From: Zea mays
Taxonomy: Eukaryota; Streptophyta; Magnoliopsida; Poales; Poaceae
DNA length: 64,000 nt
NCBI RefSeq assembly: GCF_902167145.1
Contig: NC_050098.1
Location: 39,550,501-39,614,500 of the forward strand
Direction of reading: 5' to 3'
The position numbers and the translations under genes are program-made. Below, piece after piece: positions 30,561 to 41,202 of the stretch; position 1 is the stretch's first letter, and each line of letters starts with the position of its first letter. The notes below the pieces were generated by a model. The model did no database searches, had not been told where the DNA came from, and was given only the letters and a program-made list of their open reading frames with translations.

Positions 30561-33190
30561 ATGTCGGGAGCATCCGCCAAGAGGGATCTCGGGACCGGCG
30601 ACAAGTCCGCATGCTCGGGAAAAACACACTCAAGGGAGTCCGCCCACAAGCACAAGGAGGAATCCTCTTCCTCCATCAAGTCCCATCGGATGGGTGACAA
30701 GAAGAAGAAGATGAGGAAGGTGGTCTACTACGAGACCGACTCTTCGTCACCCTCCACCTCCGGCTCGGAATCAGCCTCCACTACTTCAAAGCGCCATGAG
30801 CGCAAGAAGTATAGTAAGATGCCCCTTCGCTATCCTCGCATTTCTAGACACACTCCATTACTCTCTGTTCCATTAGGCAAACCACCTATGTTTGAAGGTG
30901 AAGATTATTCTATGTGGAGTGATAAAATGAGGCATCACCTAACCTCACTCCACAAAAGCATATGGGATATTGTTGAGTATGGAGTGCAGGTACCAAAGAA
31001 GGGAGACAAGGATTACGACTCGGAGGAGGTTGAACAAATCCAACACTTCAACTCCCAAGCCACAACTATACTCCTCGCCTCTCTAAGTCGAGAGGAGTAT
31101 AATAAAGTGCAAGGGTTGAAGAGCGCAACGGAGATTTGGGACGTGCTAAAGACCACGCACGAAGGAGACGAAGTGACCAAGATCACCAAGCGGGAGACGA
31201 TCGAGGGGGAGCTTGGTCGCTTCCGGCTTCGCCAAGGGGAGGAGCCACAAGACATGTACAACCGGCTCAAAACCTTGGTGAACCAAGTGCGCAACCTCGG
31301 AAGCAAAAAATGGGATGACCACGAAATGGTTAAGGTTATTCTTAGATCACTTGTTTTCCTTAACCCTACTCAAGTTCAATTAATTCGTGGTAATCCTAGA
31401 TATACACTAATGACTCCCGAGGAAGTAATAGGGAATTTTGTGAGCTTTGAATTGATGATCAAAGGCTCAAAGAAAATCGTCGAGCTGGATGGCCCCTCCA
31501 CGTCCGAAGCACAACCGGTCGCATTCAAGGCGACAGAGGAGAAGAAGGAGGAACCTACATCAAGTAGAACACCCATCGACGCCTCCAAGCTCGATAACGA
31601 GGAAATGACGTTCATCATCAAGAGCTTTCGCCAAATCCTCAAGCAAAGGAGGGGGAAGGATTACAAGCCTCGCTCCAAGAAAGTTTGCTACAAATGTGGT
31701 AAGCCCGGTCACTTTATTGCAAAATGTCCACTATCTAGTGATAGTGACCGGGATAACGACAAGAAAGGCAAGAGAAGAGAAAAGAAGAGGTACTACAAGA
31801 AGAAGGGCAGCGATGCCCATGTGTGCCGCGAGTGGGACTCCGACGAGAGCTCCTCCGACTCCTCCTCCGACGAGGACGCCGCCAACATCGCCGTCACCAA
31901 GGGACTTCTCTTCCCCAACATCGGCCACAAATGCCTCATGGCCAAGGACGGCAAAAAGAAGAAGGTAAAATCAAAATCCACCACTAAGTATGAGACTTCT
32001 AGTGATGAAGATAATGCTAGTGATGAGGAGGATAATTTGCGTACTCTTTTTGCCAACCTCAACATGCAACAAAAGGAAAAATTAAATGAATTAATTAGTG
32101 CTATTTATGAGAAGGATGACCTCTTGGATTCTCAAGAGGAATTTCTAATTAAGGAAAATAAGAAGCATGTTAAGGTTAAAAATACTTACGCTCTAGAAGT
32201 AGAAAAATGTGAAAAACTATCTAGTGAGCTAAGCACTTGCCATGACATTATTGCCAACCTTAGAAATGACAATGCTAGTTTAATTGCTAAGGTTGTTCAA
32301 ATGTTTGTGATATTTCAATTCCCAATCTTAATAATGATAATGCTAAGTTGCTTGCTAAGATTGAAAAATTGAATGATTCTCTTGCTAGCCTTAAGATTGA
32401 AAATGAAAAAATTAATTGCTAAGGCTAAAGAATTAGATGTTTGCAATGCTTCCATTTCCGATCTTAGAGATAACAATGATATTTTACGTGCTAAGATTGT
32501 TGACCTTAGTTCTTGCAAACCCTCTACATCTACCATTGAGCATGTCACCATTTGCACTAGATGTAGAGACATTAATGTTGATGCTATTATGATCACCTAG
32601 CCTTAATTAAGAAACAAAATGATCACATAGCTCAACTTAATGCTAAGATTAGTGAGCATGACTTAGAAAATGAAAAATTTAAATTTGCTAGAAGCATGCT
32701 CTATAGTGGGAGACGCCCTGGCATAAAGGATGGCATTGGCTTCCAAAAGGGGGACAATGTCAAACTTAATGCCCCTCCTAAAAGATTGTCTAACTTTGTT
32801 AAGGGCAAGGCTCCCATGCCTCAGGATAACGAAGGTTACATTTTGTACCCTGCCGGTTATCCTGAGAGCAAGATTAGGAGAATTCATTCTAGGAAGTCTA
32901 TATCTAGCCCTAATCATGCTTTTATGTATAAGGGTGAGACATCTAGTTCTAGGCAATCAACCCATGCAATATTGCCTAAGAAGAAAACTCCTAAGGCATC
33001 AAATGATTCTAATATTTCATTTAAAACCTTTGATGCATCTTATGTTTTAACTAACAAATCCGGCAAGGTAGTTGCCAAATATGTTGGGGGCAAGCACAAG
33101 GGGTCAAAGACTTGTGTTTGGGTACCCAAACTTCTTGTGTCTAATGTCAAAGGACCCAAAACCATTTGGGTACCTAAAATCAAAAACTAA
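30561..33190 (+). pseudogene. gag of element G (Sirevirus-type, long, coiled-coil)
   Basis: ATG 30561 (MSGASAKRDLGTGDKS), preceded by an in-frame GTG. Ser/Lys-rich N-terminus, then the Copia gag domain (MFEGEDYSMWSDKMRHHL, residues ~110; IWDVLKTTHEGDE), zinc knuckle CYKCGKPGHFIAKC (near 31687) and a Lys/Asp/Ser stretch. A long coiled coil built of repeated N/D-A-x-L-x-A-K units follows. Between about 32295 and 32405 the frame is shifted and then restored. A one-base deletion near 32588 (GATGCTATTATG, where element H keeps one more A) gives a stop at 32600, and the tail continues in another frame (MLYSGRRPGIKDG to WVPKIKN, stop 33190). The large coiled-coil gag is typical of Sireviruses. Damage is limited to three small indels. 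Confidence 0.85.
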
Positions 33191-33203
33191 ATTTGTTTTG
33201 TAG

Positions 33204-36200
33204 GTTTATGCATCCGGGGGCTCAAGTTGGATCGTCGATAGTGGGTGCACAAACCACATGACAGGGGAGAAGAAGATGTTCTCCTCCTACGAGAAAAACC
33301 AAGATCCCCAACGAGCTATCACATTCGGGGATGGAAATCAAGGTTTGGTCAAAGGATTGGGTAAAATTGCTATATCTCCTGACCACTCCATTTCCAATGT
33401 TTTTCTTGTAGATTCTTTAGATTATAACTTGCTTTCAGTTTCGCAATTATGTAAAATGGGCTACAACTGTCTTTTTACAGATATAGGTGTTACTGTCTTC
33501 AGAAGAAGTGATGATTCAATAGCATTTAAGGGAGTGTTAGAGGGTCAGCTATACTTAGTAGATTTTGATAGAGCTGAACTCAACACTTGCTTAATTGCTA
33601 AGACTAACATGGGCTGGCTCTGGCACCGCCGACTAGCACATGTTGGAATGAAGAATCTTCACAAGCTTCTAAAGGGAGAACACATTTTGGGACTAACAAA
33701 TGTTCATTTTGAGAAAGACAGGGTTTGTAGCGCATGTCAGGCAGGGAAGCAAGTTGGTGTTCATCATCCACATAAGAACATCATGACGACTGACAGGCCA
33801 CTCGAGCTCCTTCACATGGACCTATTCGGCCCGATATCTTACATAAGCATCGGCGGGAGTAAGTACTGTCTAGTTATTGTGGATGATTATTCTCGCTTCA
33901 CCTGGGTATTCTTTTTGCAGGAAAAATCTCATACCCAAGAGACCTTAAAGGGATTCTTGAGACGGGCTCAAAATGAGTTCGACTTGAGGATCAAGAAAAT
34001 TAGAACCGACAATGGGACAGAGTTCAAGAACTCACAAATCGAAGGCTTCCTTGAGGAGGAGGGCATCAAGCATGAGTTCTCTTCTCCCTACACCCCACAA
34101 CAAAATGGTGTAGTGGAGAGGAAGAACAGAACTCTATTGGACATGACAAGAACTATGCTTGATGAGTACAAGACTTCAGATCGGTTTTGGGCCAAGGCGA
34201 TCAACACCGCCTGCTACGCCATCAACCGATTGTATCTACACCGAATCCTCAAGAAGACATCATATGAACTCCTAACCGGTAAAAAGCCCAACATTTCATA
34301 TTTTAGAGTCTTTGGTAGCAAATGCTTCATTCTTGTTAAAAGAGGTAGAAAATCTAAATTTGCTCCTAAGACAGTAGAAGGCTTTTTACTAGGATATGAT
34401 TCAAACACAAGGGCATATAGAGTCTTCAACAAGTCCTCAGGACTAGTTAAAGTTTCTTGTGACGTTGTGTTTGATGAGACTAATGACTCTCAAGTAGAGC
34501 AAGTTGATCTTGATGAGATAGGTGATGAAGAGGCTCCGTGCATCGCACTAAGGAACATGTCCATTGGGGATGTGTGTCCTAAGGAATCCGAAGAGCCACC
34601 ACATGCACAAGATCAACCATCTTCCTCAATGCAAGCATCTCCACCAACTCAAGATGAGGATGAAGCTCAAAATGATGAAGGAGAAGATCAAGGAGTTGAG
34701 CCACCTCAAGAGGAGAGCAATGATCAAGGGGGAGATGCCCATGATCAAGATGAGGAAGATGAACAAGTTCCAAGACCGCCACACCCAAGAGTCCACCAAG
34801 CAATCCAACGAGATCACCCTGTGAACACCATCCTCGACGATATTCAAAAGGGGGTAACTACTCGATCTCGTGTTGCTCATTTTTGTGAACATTACTCTTT
34901 TGTTTCCTCTATTGAGCCACACAGGGTAGAGGAAGCACTACAAGATTCGGATTGGGTGGTGGCGATGCAAGAGGAGCTCAACAACTTCACTAGGAACGAG
35001 GTATGGCATTTGGTTCCACGTCCTAATCAAAATGTTGTAGGAACCAAGTGGGTCTTCCGCAACAAGCAAGATGATCATGGTGTGGTGACAAGGAACAAAG
35101 CCCGACTTGTGGCTAAAGGATATTCACAAGTCAAAGGTTTGGATTTCGGTGAAACCTCTGCACCCGTAGCTAGGCTTGAATCAATTCACATATTACTTGC
35201 CTATGCTACTTACCATGGCTTTAAGCTTTATCAAATGGACGTGAAAAGTGCCTTCCTCAATGGACCAATCAAAGAAGAGGTCTATGTTGAGCAACCTCCC
35301 GGCTTTGAAGATAGTGAGTATCCTAATCACGTATATGGACTCTCTAAGGCGCTTTATGGGCTCAAGCAAGCCCCAAGGGCATGGTATGAATGCCTAAGAG
35401 ATTTTCTCATCACTAATGGCTTCAAAGTCGGAAAGGCCGATCCTACTTTGTTTACTAAAAATCTTGACAATGATTTGTTTGTATGCCAAATTTATGTTGA
35501 TGATATCATATTTGGGTCTACTAACGAATCTACATGTGAGGAATTTAGTAGGATCATGACACAAAAATTCGAGATGTCTATGATGGGGGAGTTGAAGTAC
35601 TTCTTGGGATTTCAAGTGAAGCAACTCCAAGAGGGCACCTTCATTAGCCAAACGAAGTATATTCAAGACATTCTAAACAAGTTTGGGATGAAGGATGCCA
35701 AGCCCATCAAGACACCCATGGGAACCAATGGGCATCTCGACCTCGACACGGGAGGTAAATCCGTCGATCAAAAGGTATACCGGTCGATGATAGGCTCTTT
35801 ATTCTATTTATGTGCATCTCGACCGGACATTATGCTTTCTGTATGCATGTGTGCAAGATTCCAAGCCGACCCTAAGGAAGCTCACCTTACGGCCGTAAAA
35901 CGAATCTTGAGATATTTAGTTTATACTCCTAAGTTTTGGCTTTGGTACCCTCGGGGATCCACATTTTATTTAATTGGTTATTCGGATGCCGATTGGGCAG
36001 GGTGTAAGATTAATAGAAAGAGCACATCGGGGACTTGCCAGTTCTTGGGAAGGTCTCTGGTGTCTTGGGCTTCAAAGAAGCAAAATTCCGTAGCTCTTTC
36101 TACCGCCGAAGCCGAGTATATTGCCGCAGGCCATTGTTGCGCACAATTACTTTGGATGAGGCAAACCCTTAGGGACTACGGTTACAAATTAACCAAAGTT

Positions 36201-36446
36201 CCTCTCCTATGTGATAATGAGAGTGCAATCCGCATGGCGGATAATCCTGTTGAGCATAGCCGCACTAAACACATAGCCATTCGGTATCATTTTCTTAGGG
36301 ATCACCAACAAAAGGGGGATATCGAGATTGCTTATATCAACACTAAAGAACAATTAGCCGATATATTTACCAAGCCATTAGATGAACAAACTTTTAACAA
36401 ACTTAGGCATGAGCTAAATATTCTTGATTCTCGGAATTTCTTTTGA
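33204..36446 (+). CDS. pol of element G (protease active site, integrase, RT, RNase H), intact frame
   Basis: Open from after TAG 33201-33203 to TGA 36444-36446 (1,080 residues; first ATG 33258). The protease active site [13 protein letters not shown] is at the very start, so translation probably needs read-through or frameshifting from gag. Pre-integrase zinc region: [16 protein letters not shown] and CSACQAGK. Integrase: [61 protein letters not shown] and catalytic [10 protein letters not shown] near 35495. RNase [19 protein letters not shown] and [12 protein letters not shown] near 36210. The domain order PR-IN-RT-RH defines Copia. All catalytic residues are present. This is the best-preserved complete pol in the window. 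Confidence 0.93.
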   Translation, partial: VYASGGSSWIVDSGCTNHMTGEKKMFSSYEKNQDPQRAITFGDGNQGLVKGLGKIAISPDHSISNVFLVDSLDYNLLSVSQLCKMGYNCLFTDIGVTVFRRSDDSIAFKGVLEGQLYLVDFDRAELNTCLIAKTNMGWLWHRRLAHVGMKNLHKLLKGEHILGLTNVHFEKDRVCSACQAGKQVGVHHPHKNIMTTDRPLELLHMDLFGPISYISIGGSKYCLVIVDDYSRFTWVFFLQEKSHTQETLKGFLRRAQNEFDLRIKKIRTDNGTEFKNSQIEGFLEEEGIKHEFSSPYTPQQNGVVERKNRTLLDMTRTMLDEYKTSDRFWAKAINTACYAINRLYLHRILKKTSYELLTGKKPNISYFRVFGSKCFILVKRGRKSKFAPKTVEGFLLGYDSNTRAYRVFNKSSGLVKVSCDVVFDETNDSQVEQVDLDEIGDEEAPCIALRNMSIGDVCPKESEEPPHAQDQPSSSMQASPPTQDEDEAQNDEGEDQGVEPPQEESNDQGGDAHDQDEEDEQVPRPPHPRVHQAIQRDHPVNTILDDIQKGVTTRSRVAHFCEHYSFVSSIEPHRVEEALQDSDWVVAMQEELNNFTRNEVWHLVPRPNQNVVGTKWVFRNKQDDHGVVTRNKARLVAKGYSQVKGLDFGETSAPVARLESIHILLAYATYHGFKLYQMDVKSAFLNGPIKEEVYVEQPPGFEDSEYPNHVYGLSKALYGLKQAPRAWYECLRDFLITNGFKVGKADPTLFTKNLDNDLFVCQIYVDDIIFGSTNESTCEEFSRIMTQKFEMSMMGELKYFLGFQVKQLQEGTFISQTKYIQDILNKFGMKDAKPIKTPMGTNGHLDLDTGGKSVDQKVYRSMIGSLFYLCASRPDIMLSVCMCARFQADPKEAHLTAVKRILRYLVYTPKFWLWYPRGSTFYLIGYSDADWAGCKINRKSTSGTCQFLGRSLVSWASKKQNSVALSTAEAEYIAAGHCCAQLLWMRQTLRDYGYKLTKVPLLCDNESAIRMADNPVEHSRTKHIAIRYHFLRDHQQKGDIEIAYINTKEQLADIFTKPLDEQTFNKLRHELNILDSRNFF

Positions 36447-37240
36447 TATTTTGCACACATAGCTCATTAATATACCTTTGATCATATCTCTTTTATATGC
36501 TATGACTAATGTGTTTTTCAAGTATATTTCAAACCAAGTCATAGATTAAAAGGGAATTGGAGTCTTCGGCGAAGACAAAGGCTTCCACTCCACTCCATAA
36601 CTCACCCTTCGCCGTCGCTCCGAGCAACTCTCCAACTTTGGTATAATCTTCACTCATATTGTGTTTGCCAAAGGGGGAAACAGTAGTTAGGAAGGGCTTA
36701 TATTTCACTCAAAGTATCCGTTTTTGGCGATTCATGCCAAAGGGGGACAAAGTATTAGCCCAAAGCAAAAGGACCGCACCACCACCTTATTTAAAAAAAC
36801 AAAAAAAGAGAGTTTTTCAAATTGGTATCTTATTATGTTCAAAAGGGAAAGAAAGTAGTATTTTCAAAAATGTATCTTAAAACCCTCTTGAACACTAAGA
36901 GGAGGATTTTATTAAGGGGGAGTTTTGTTTTAGTCAAAGGAAAAGCATTTCAAACATGGGGAGAAAATTTCAAATCTTGAAAATGCTTCTCAAAATCTTA
37001 TTCATTTACCTTTGACTATTTGCAAAAGGACTTTGAAAAGGATTTACAAAAGAATTTGCAAAAACAAAACATGTGGTGCAAGTGTGGTCCAAAATGTTAA
37101 AAATATAAAGAAACAATCCATGCATATCTTAAGAGAATTTCTATTGGCTCAATTCTAAGTAACCTTTGCACTTATATTATGCAAACTAGTTCAATTATGC
37201 ACATCTATACTTGCTTTGGTTTGTGTTGGCATCAATCACC
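36447..37240 (+). other. 3' non-coding region of element G with repeated PPT-like motifs
   Basis: No credible ORF. The word aaaggggga recurs (36669, 36740, 36915), ahead of the real PPT at 37241. Sireviruses are known to have such multiple polypurine motifs in this region. The mirror-image region of element H (40430-41200) has the same arrangement. Confidence 0.65.
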
Positions 37241-37254
37241 AAAAAGGGGGAGAT
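37241..37254 (+). other. Polypurine tract of element G
   Basis: AAAAAGGGGGAGAT lies directly before the LTR start TGAAAGGG. Confidence 0.85.
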
Positions 37255-38495
37255 TGAAAGGGAATTAGGCTTACACCTATTTTCTAATTGATTTTGGTGG
37301 TTGAATTGCCCAACACAAATAATTGGACTAACTAGTTTGCTCTAGTCTATAAGTTCTACAGGGCCAAAGGTTCACAATAAGCCAATAAAAAGACCAAGAA
37401 AGGGTTCAAACAAAAAGGAGAAAAAGACAACCCAAAGGCACCCTGGTCTGGTGCACCAGACTGTCCGGTGTGCCACCGGACAGGGTCCGGTGCACCATCG
37501 GACAGTGTCCGGTGCACCAGGGCACTCGACGCTGAACTCGCCACCTTCAGGAAAATCAGAGGGCGCTCCGCTATAATTCAACGGACTGTCCGGTGAAGCA
37601 CCGGACAGTGTCCGGTGTCACACCGGAATGTCCGGTGTGCCAGTGGAGCAACGGCTACTTCGCGCGCAACGGTCGTCTGCAACCCCATTCAATGCGCTAC
37701 ACTGCTCGCCAGAGTCAGAGCACGCGGAGTTGGCACACCGGACAGTCTCTAGGACCTGTCCGGTGCACAACCGGACAGCCCAGAGGCCCCACAAGTTAGA
37801 ACTCCAACGGTCGAACCCCAATGGTCTGCTGACGTGGCTGGCGCACCGAACAGTGTCCGGTGGCGCACCGGACTGTCCGGTGCGCCATGCGACAGCACAC
37901 TTCCAATGGCTATTTTTGGTGGTTGGGGCTATAAATACCCCAACCACCCCACATTCAATGGCATCCAAGTTTCTACACTTTACACCTTACAAGTGCTATT
38001 GCATTCAATACAAGACACACCAAAGAGATCAAATCCTCTCCCAACTCCACACAAAGCTTTAGTGATTAGAGAGAGAGATTTGTTGTGTTCATTTGACCTC
38101 TTGCACTTGGATTGCTTCTTTTCTTTTTCATTCTTCTTGTGATCAAACTCAATTGTAACCAAGGCAAGAGACACCAATTGTGTGGTGGTCCTTGCAGGAA
38201 CTTTGTGTTCCGTTTGATTGAGAAGAGAAGCTCACTCGGTCTAAGTGACCGTTTGAGAGAGGGAAAGGGTTGAAAGAGACCCGGTCTTTGTGACCACCTC
38301 AACGGGGAGTAGGTTTGAAAGAACCGAACCTCTGTAAAACAAATCATCGTGTATCACTCTTTATTTGCTCACGATTTCTTTTGCGCCCTCTCTCTCTGAC
38401 TCGTTTATATTTCTAACGCTAACCCGGCTTGTAGTTGTGCTTAAGTTTATAAATTTCAGATTCGCCCTATTCACCCCCCCTCTAGGCGACTTTCA
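37255..38495 (+). repeat. 3' LTR of element G (1,241 bp), palindrome-rich
   Basis: It starts TGAAAGGGAATTAGGC and ends GGCGACTTTCA. A cluster of accggacagtccggt-type palindromes at 37445-37625 and 37735-37885 precedes TATAAATA (37930). It is followed by gagat, the target site. Confidence 0.92.
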
Positions 38496-38500
38496 GAGAT

Positions 38501-39260
38501 GCCGAAGGAGGCTGCTGTCGGATCCAGTCAAGGTGGCTTAGTTTATCTGAAATACACCTTTAGATATAGAGATCAATTTGATGAGTCAAATGATGATTGG
38601 CTGAACTGTGTTGAGGCAACTAGTGATGAATTGCTTGGGGCCTACACAAGGGCCGAAGATGATGCCATGACATTAGCCTTTGAAGGACGAGGTAAGAGAA
38701 GATTGAATAGAGTTTTTGGTGTAATTGGCTTCGTATACCCAGACTATTGCTATCGCTCGCGAAAGCAGGGAAAGAAAAGAAAGCTGCTGCTTCAGCTATC
38801 TCTGCCACACCGAAGGGAAAAAGATCAAGGTTTTGACACACCGGCCTAGGTACATTGAAACGACCAGGGTGCCGAAGCTTGCCGAGGGGACCTCTTCCGC
38901 CGCTGAGCTGGAAAACCCTGCTCCTGCTGATGCCAAGGGAGAATCGGCTGAAGTGCCGAAAGCAATGGGACAGGAGAAAGCCGATCCGACCAAAGCGCCC
39001 TGCTGAAGCCAAGGAGAAAACAGTCGAAGAACCAGAAATGGAGGAGTCAGCAGGGCTACCAAAAATCCTGAGCCCGCCACCAGAGCCGGAGTTGCCGAAG
39101 GTATCCAACGTTTCTGCAATAACTCCCAAGAGGAGGAGGATGGCTAGCGCGCTGGACGCTGTCTTGGAGTCGACAAGGAGGCCACCGAAGCTGCTACAAC
39201 TCATGTAGAAATCGAAGCTGGGCCCTCAGTGCCCACCAAAACAGGGCCTGTTGAAACTAT
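38501..39260 (+). pseudogene. Antisense gene of element F, exon 1 part 2
   Basis: It resumes after element G with MPKEAAVGSSQGGLVY, matching element E's MPKLKGEKKKKELVR position. It continues with DDWLNCVEATSDELLGAY, AEDDAMTLAFEGRGKRRLNRV and YPDY (element E: EWLDTIEVMCNEILGNY, RRMNRVMDAL, YPDY). Frameshifts near 38740, 38845 and 39005 break the Lys/Pro/Ala/Glu-rich tail, which continues to the insertion site of element H at 39260. The basic tail (GKRKL, KRRRM patches) could be a nuclear targeting region, by inspection only. Confidence 0.72.
39256..39260 (+). repeat. Target-site duplication of element H, left copy (actat)
   Basis: ACTAT precedes TGAAAATCG at 39261. The same bases follow the other LTR at 47527-47531. 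Confidence 0.93.
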
Positions 39261-40416
39261 TGAAAATCGCCTAGAGGGGGGTGGATAGGCGGAAACTAAA
39301 ATTTACAACTTTAAACACACTACAAGCCGGGGTTAGCGTTAGAATAAAAACTGAGTCCGGGAGAGAGGGGAAAAACAAATCAACCAAGAAAGTAAAGCGG
39401 ATGACACAGTGATTTGTTTTACCGAGGTTCGGTTCCAATGAACCTAGTCCCCGTTGAGGTGGTCACAAAGACCGGGTCTCTTTCAACCCTTTCCCTCTCT
39501 CAAACGGTCACTTAGACCGAGTGAGCTTTCTCCTTAATCAAACGGGTCACTTAGACCCCACAAGGACCACCACACACTTGGTGTCTCTTGCTTTGATTAC
39601 AAGTCACTTAGAGAACAAGAATGAGGAAGAAGAAAGCCAACCAAGCAAACAAGAGCACAAGGAAACACAAATGATCCTCTCACAAGTCTAAATGCGCTAG
39701 AGTGGATTTTGGGACTGGATCAATCTCTTGAAATGTGTCTTTGGAGTGGTGTCTAATGCTCTTGTATTGAATGAGAAGTAGTGAATGCTTGGATGGTTGG
39801 AGTGGAGGTGGTTGGGGGGTATTTATAGCCCCCAACCACCAATTCAACCGTTGGGGCAAACTGCTGTCGATGGGCGCACCAGACAGTCCGGTGCGCCAGC
39901 CACATCACCCAACCGTTAGGGTTCTGACGGTTTCGACTGTTGGAGCTTTGTTGTCTGGTGGCACCGGACAGGTACTATGCACTGTCCGGTGCGCCTCTGG
40001 CGGCTACTCTGACTTCTGCGCGCACTGTTCTTCACTGTTCACGTTGCAGGCGACCGTTGGAGTCGACCATTGCGCTGCCTATCCGTTGCTCCGCTGGTGC
40101 ACCGGATAGTCCGGTGGCACACCAGACAGTCCGGTGAATTATAGCGGAGCGGCGTTTCTGAAACCCGAAGGTGGCAAGTTCGGACTCATACGGCCCTGGG
40201 CACCGGATAGTCCGGTGCGCTAGACCAGGGTTCTCTTTAGTTTCTTTTGCTCCTTTCTTTTTGAACCCTAACTTGATCTTTTTATTGGTTTGTGTTGAAC
40301 CTTTAGCACCTATAGAATATATAATCTAGAGCAAACTAGTTAGTCCAATTATTTGTGTTGGGCATTTAACCACCAAAATCGTTTATAGGAAAAGGTTAAA
40401 CCCTATTTCTCTTTCA
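39261..40416 (-). repeat. 3' LTR of element H (1,156 bp, full length)
   Basis: On the minus strand it starts TGAAAGAGAAATAGG at 40416 and ends GGCGATTTTCA at 39261. It has TATAAATA (39827-39820) and four clusters of ccggacagtccgg-type palindromes between 39870 and 40230. Confidence 0.9.
39820..39827 (-). promoter_or_regulatory. TATA box in element H 3' LTR
   Basis: TATAAATA on the minus strand inside ggggg...ccccc flanks, like element G. The corresponding part of the 5' LTR is deleted. Confidence 0.65.
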
Positions 40417-40429
40417 ATCTCCCCCTTTT
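40417..40429 (-). other. Polypurine tract of element H
   Basis: A purine run ending GGGGGAGAT on the minus strand, next to the 3' LTR start. The same sequence style as element G. Confidence 0.8.
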
Positions 40430-41202
40430 TGGTGATTGATGTTAACACAAACCAAAGCAAATATATAAGTGCAGAATTGAACTAGTTTGCATAAGGTAAG
40501 TGTAAAGGTTGCTCGGAGTTAAACCAATTTATGCTTCTATTAGATATGCATGGTTGCTTTCTTTTTATTTAACATTTTGGACCACGCTTGCACCACTTGT
40601 TTTGTTTTTGCAAATTCTTTTGGAAAATCTTTTCAAAGTCTTTTTGCAAATAGTCAATGGTGTATGAATAAAATTGCGAGAAGCATTTTCAAGATTTGAA
40701 ATTTTCTCCCCCTGTTTCAAATGCTTTTCCTTTGACTAAACAAAACACCCCCTGAATAAAATTCTGCTCTTAGCTTTCAAGAGGGTTTTACTAATTTTTG
40801 TAAATACCAATTGAAGAAAGATCAAATATATTTATATACCAATTTGAAAAATTCTTGAAAATTTTGACATTGGTGGTGGTGCGGTCCTTTTCCTTTGGGC
40901 TTAATATTTCTCCCCCGTTGTCATTAATCGCCAAAAACAGAGTCTTTTGAGAGCCCTTTTCCTTTCTCTCCCATTGGTACAAGTAAATATGAGTGAAAGA
41001 TTATACCAAAGTGAGAGTGATGTGGAGTGATAGCGAAGGGTAAATGATACCGATAGAGTGGAATGGAAGCCTTGTCTTCGCCGAGGACTCCATTTCCCTT
41101 TCAATCTACGACTTAGCATAGAAATATACTTGAAAACACATTAGTCATAGAGATAAAAGAGATATGATCAAAGGTATATAAATAAGCTATGTGTGCAAAG
41201 TG
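40430..41202 (-). other. 3' non-coding region of element H
   Basis: This lies between the end of pol and the PPT. It has several ggggga-type runs on the minus strand (near 40706, 40752, 40914), as in element G. No ORF of note. Confidence 0.6.

Larger units (their letters stand above)
29749..38495 (+). mobile_element. Element G: Opie-like Copia (Sirevirus) retrotransposon, 5' LTR truncated
   Basis: Order: 5' LTR remnant (29749-30512), iMet-type PBS, gag, intact pol, 3' non-coding part with PPT-like motifs, PPT (37241-37254), full 1,241-bp 3' LTR (37255-38495). The LTR start TGAAAGGGAATTAGGC and the accggacagtccggt palindromes fit Opie. LTR overlap differs at about 23 of 765 bases (manual count). 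The right target site gagat (38496-38500) has no partner on the left, because a deletion removed the first ~480 bp of the 5' LTR together with about 230 bp of the flanking antisense gene. Confidence 0.87.
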
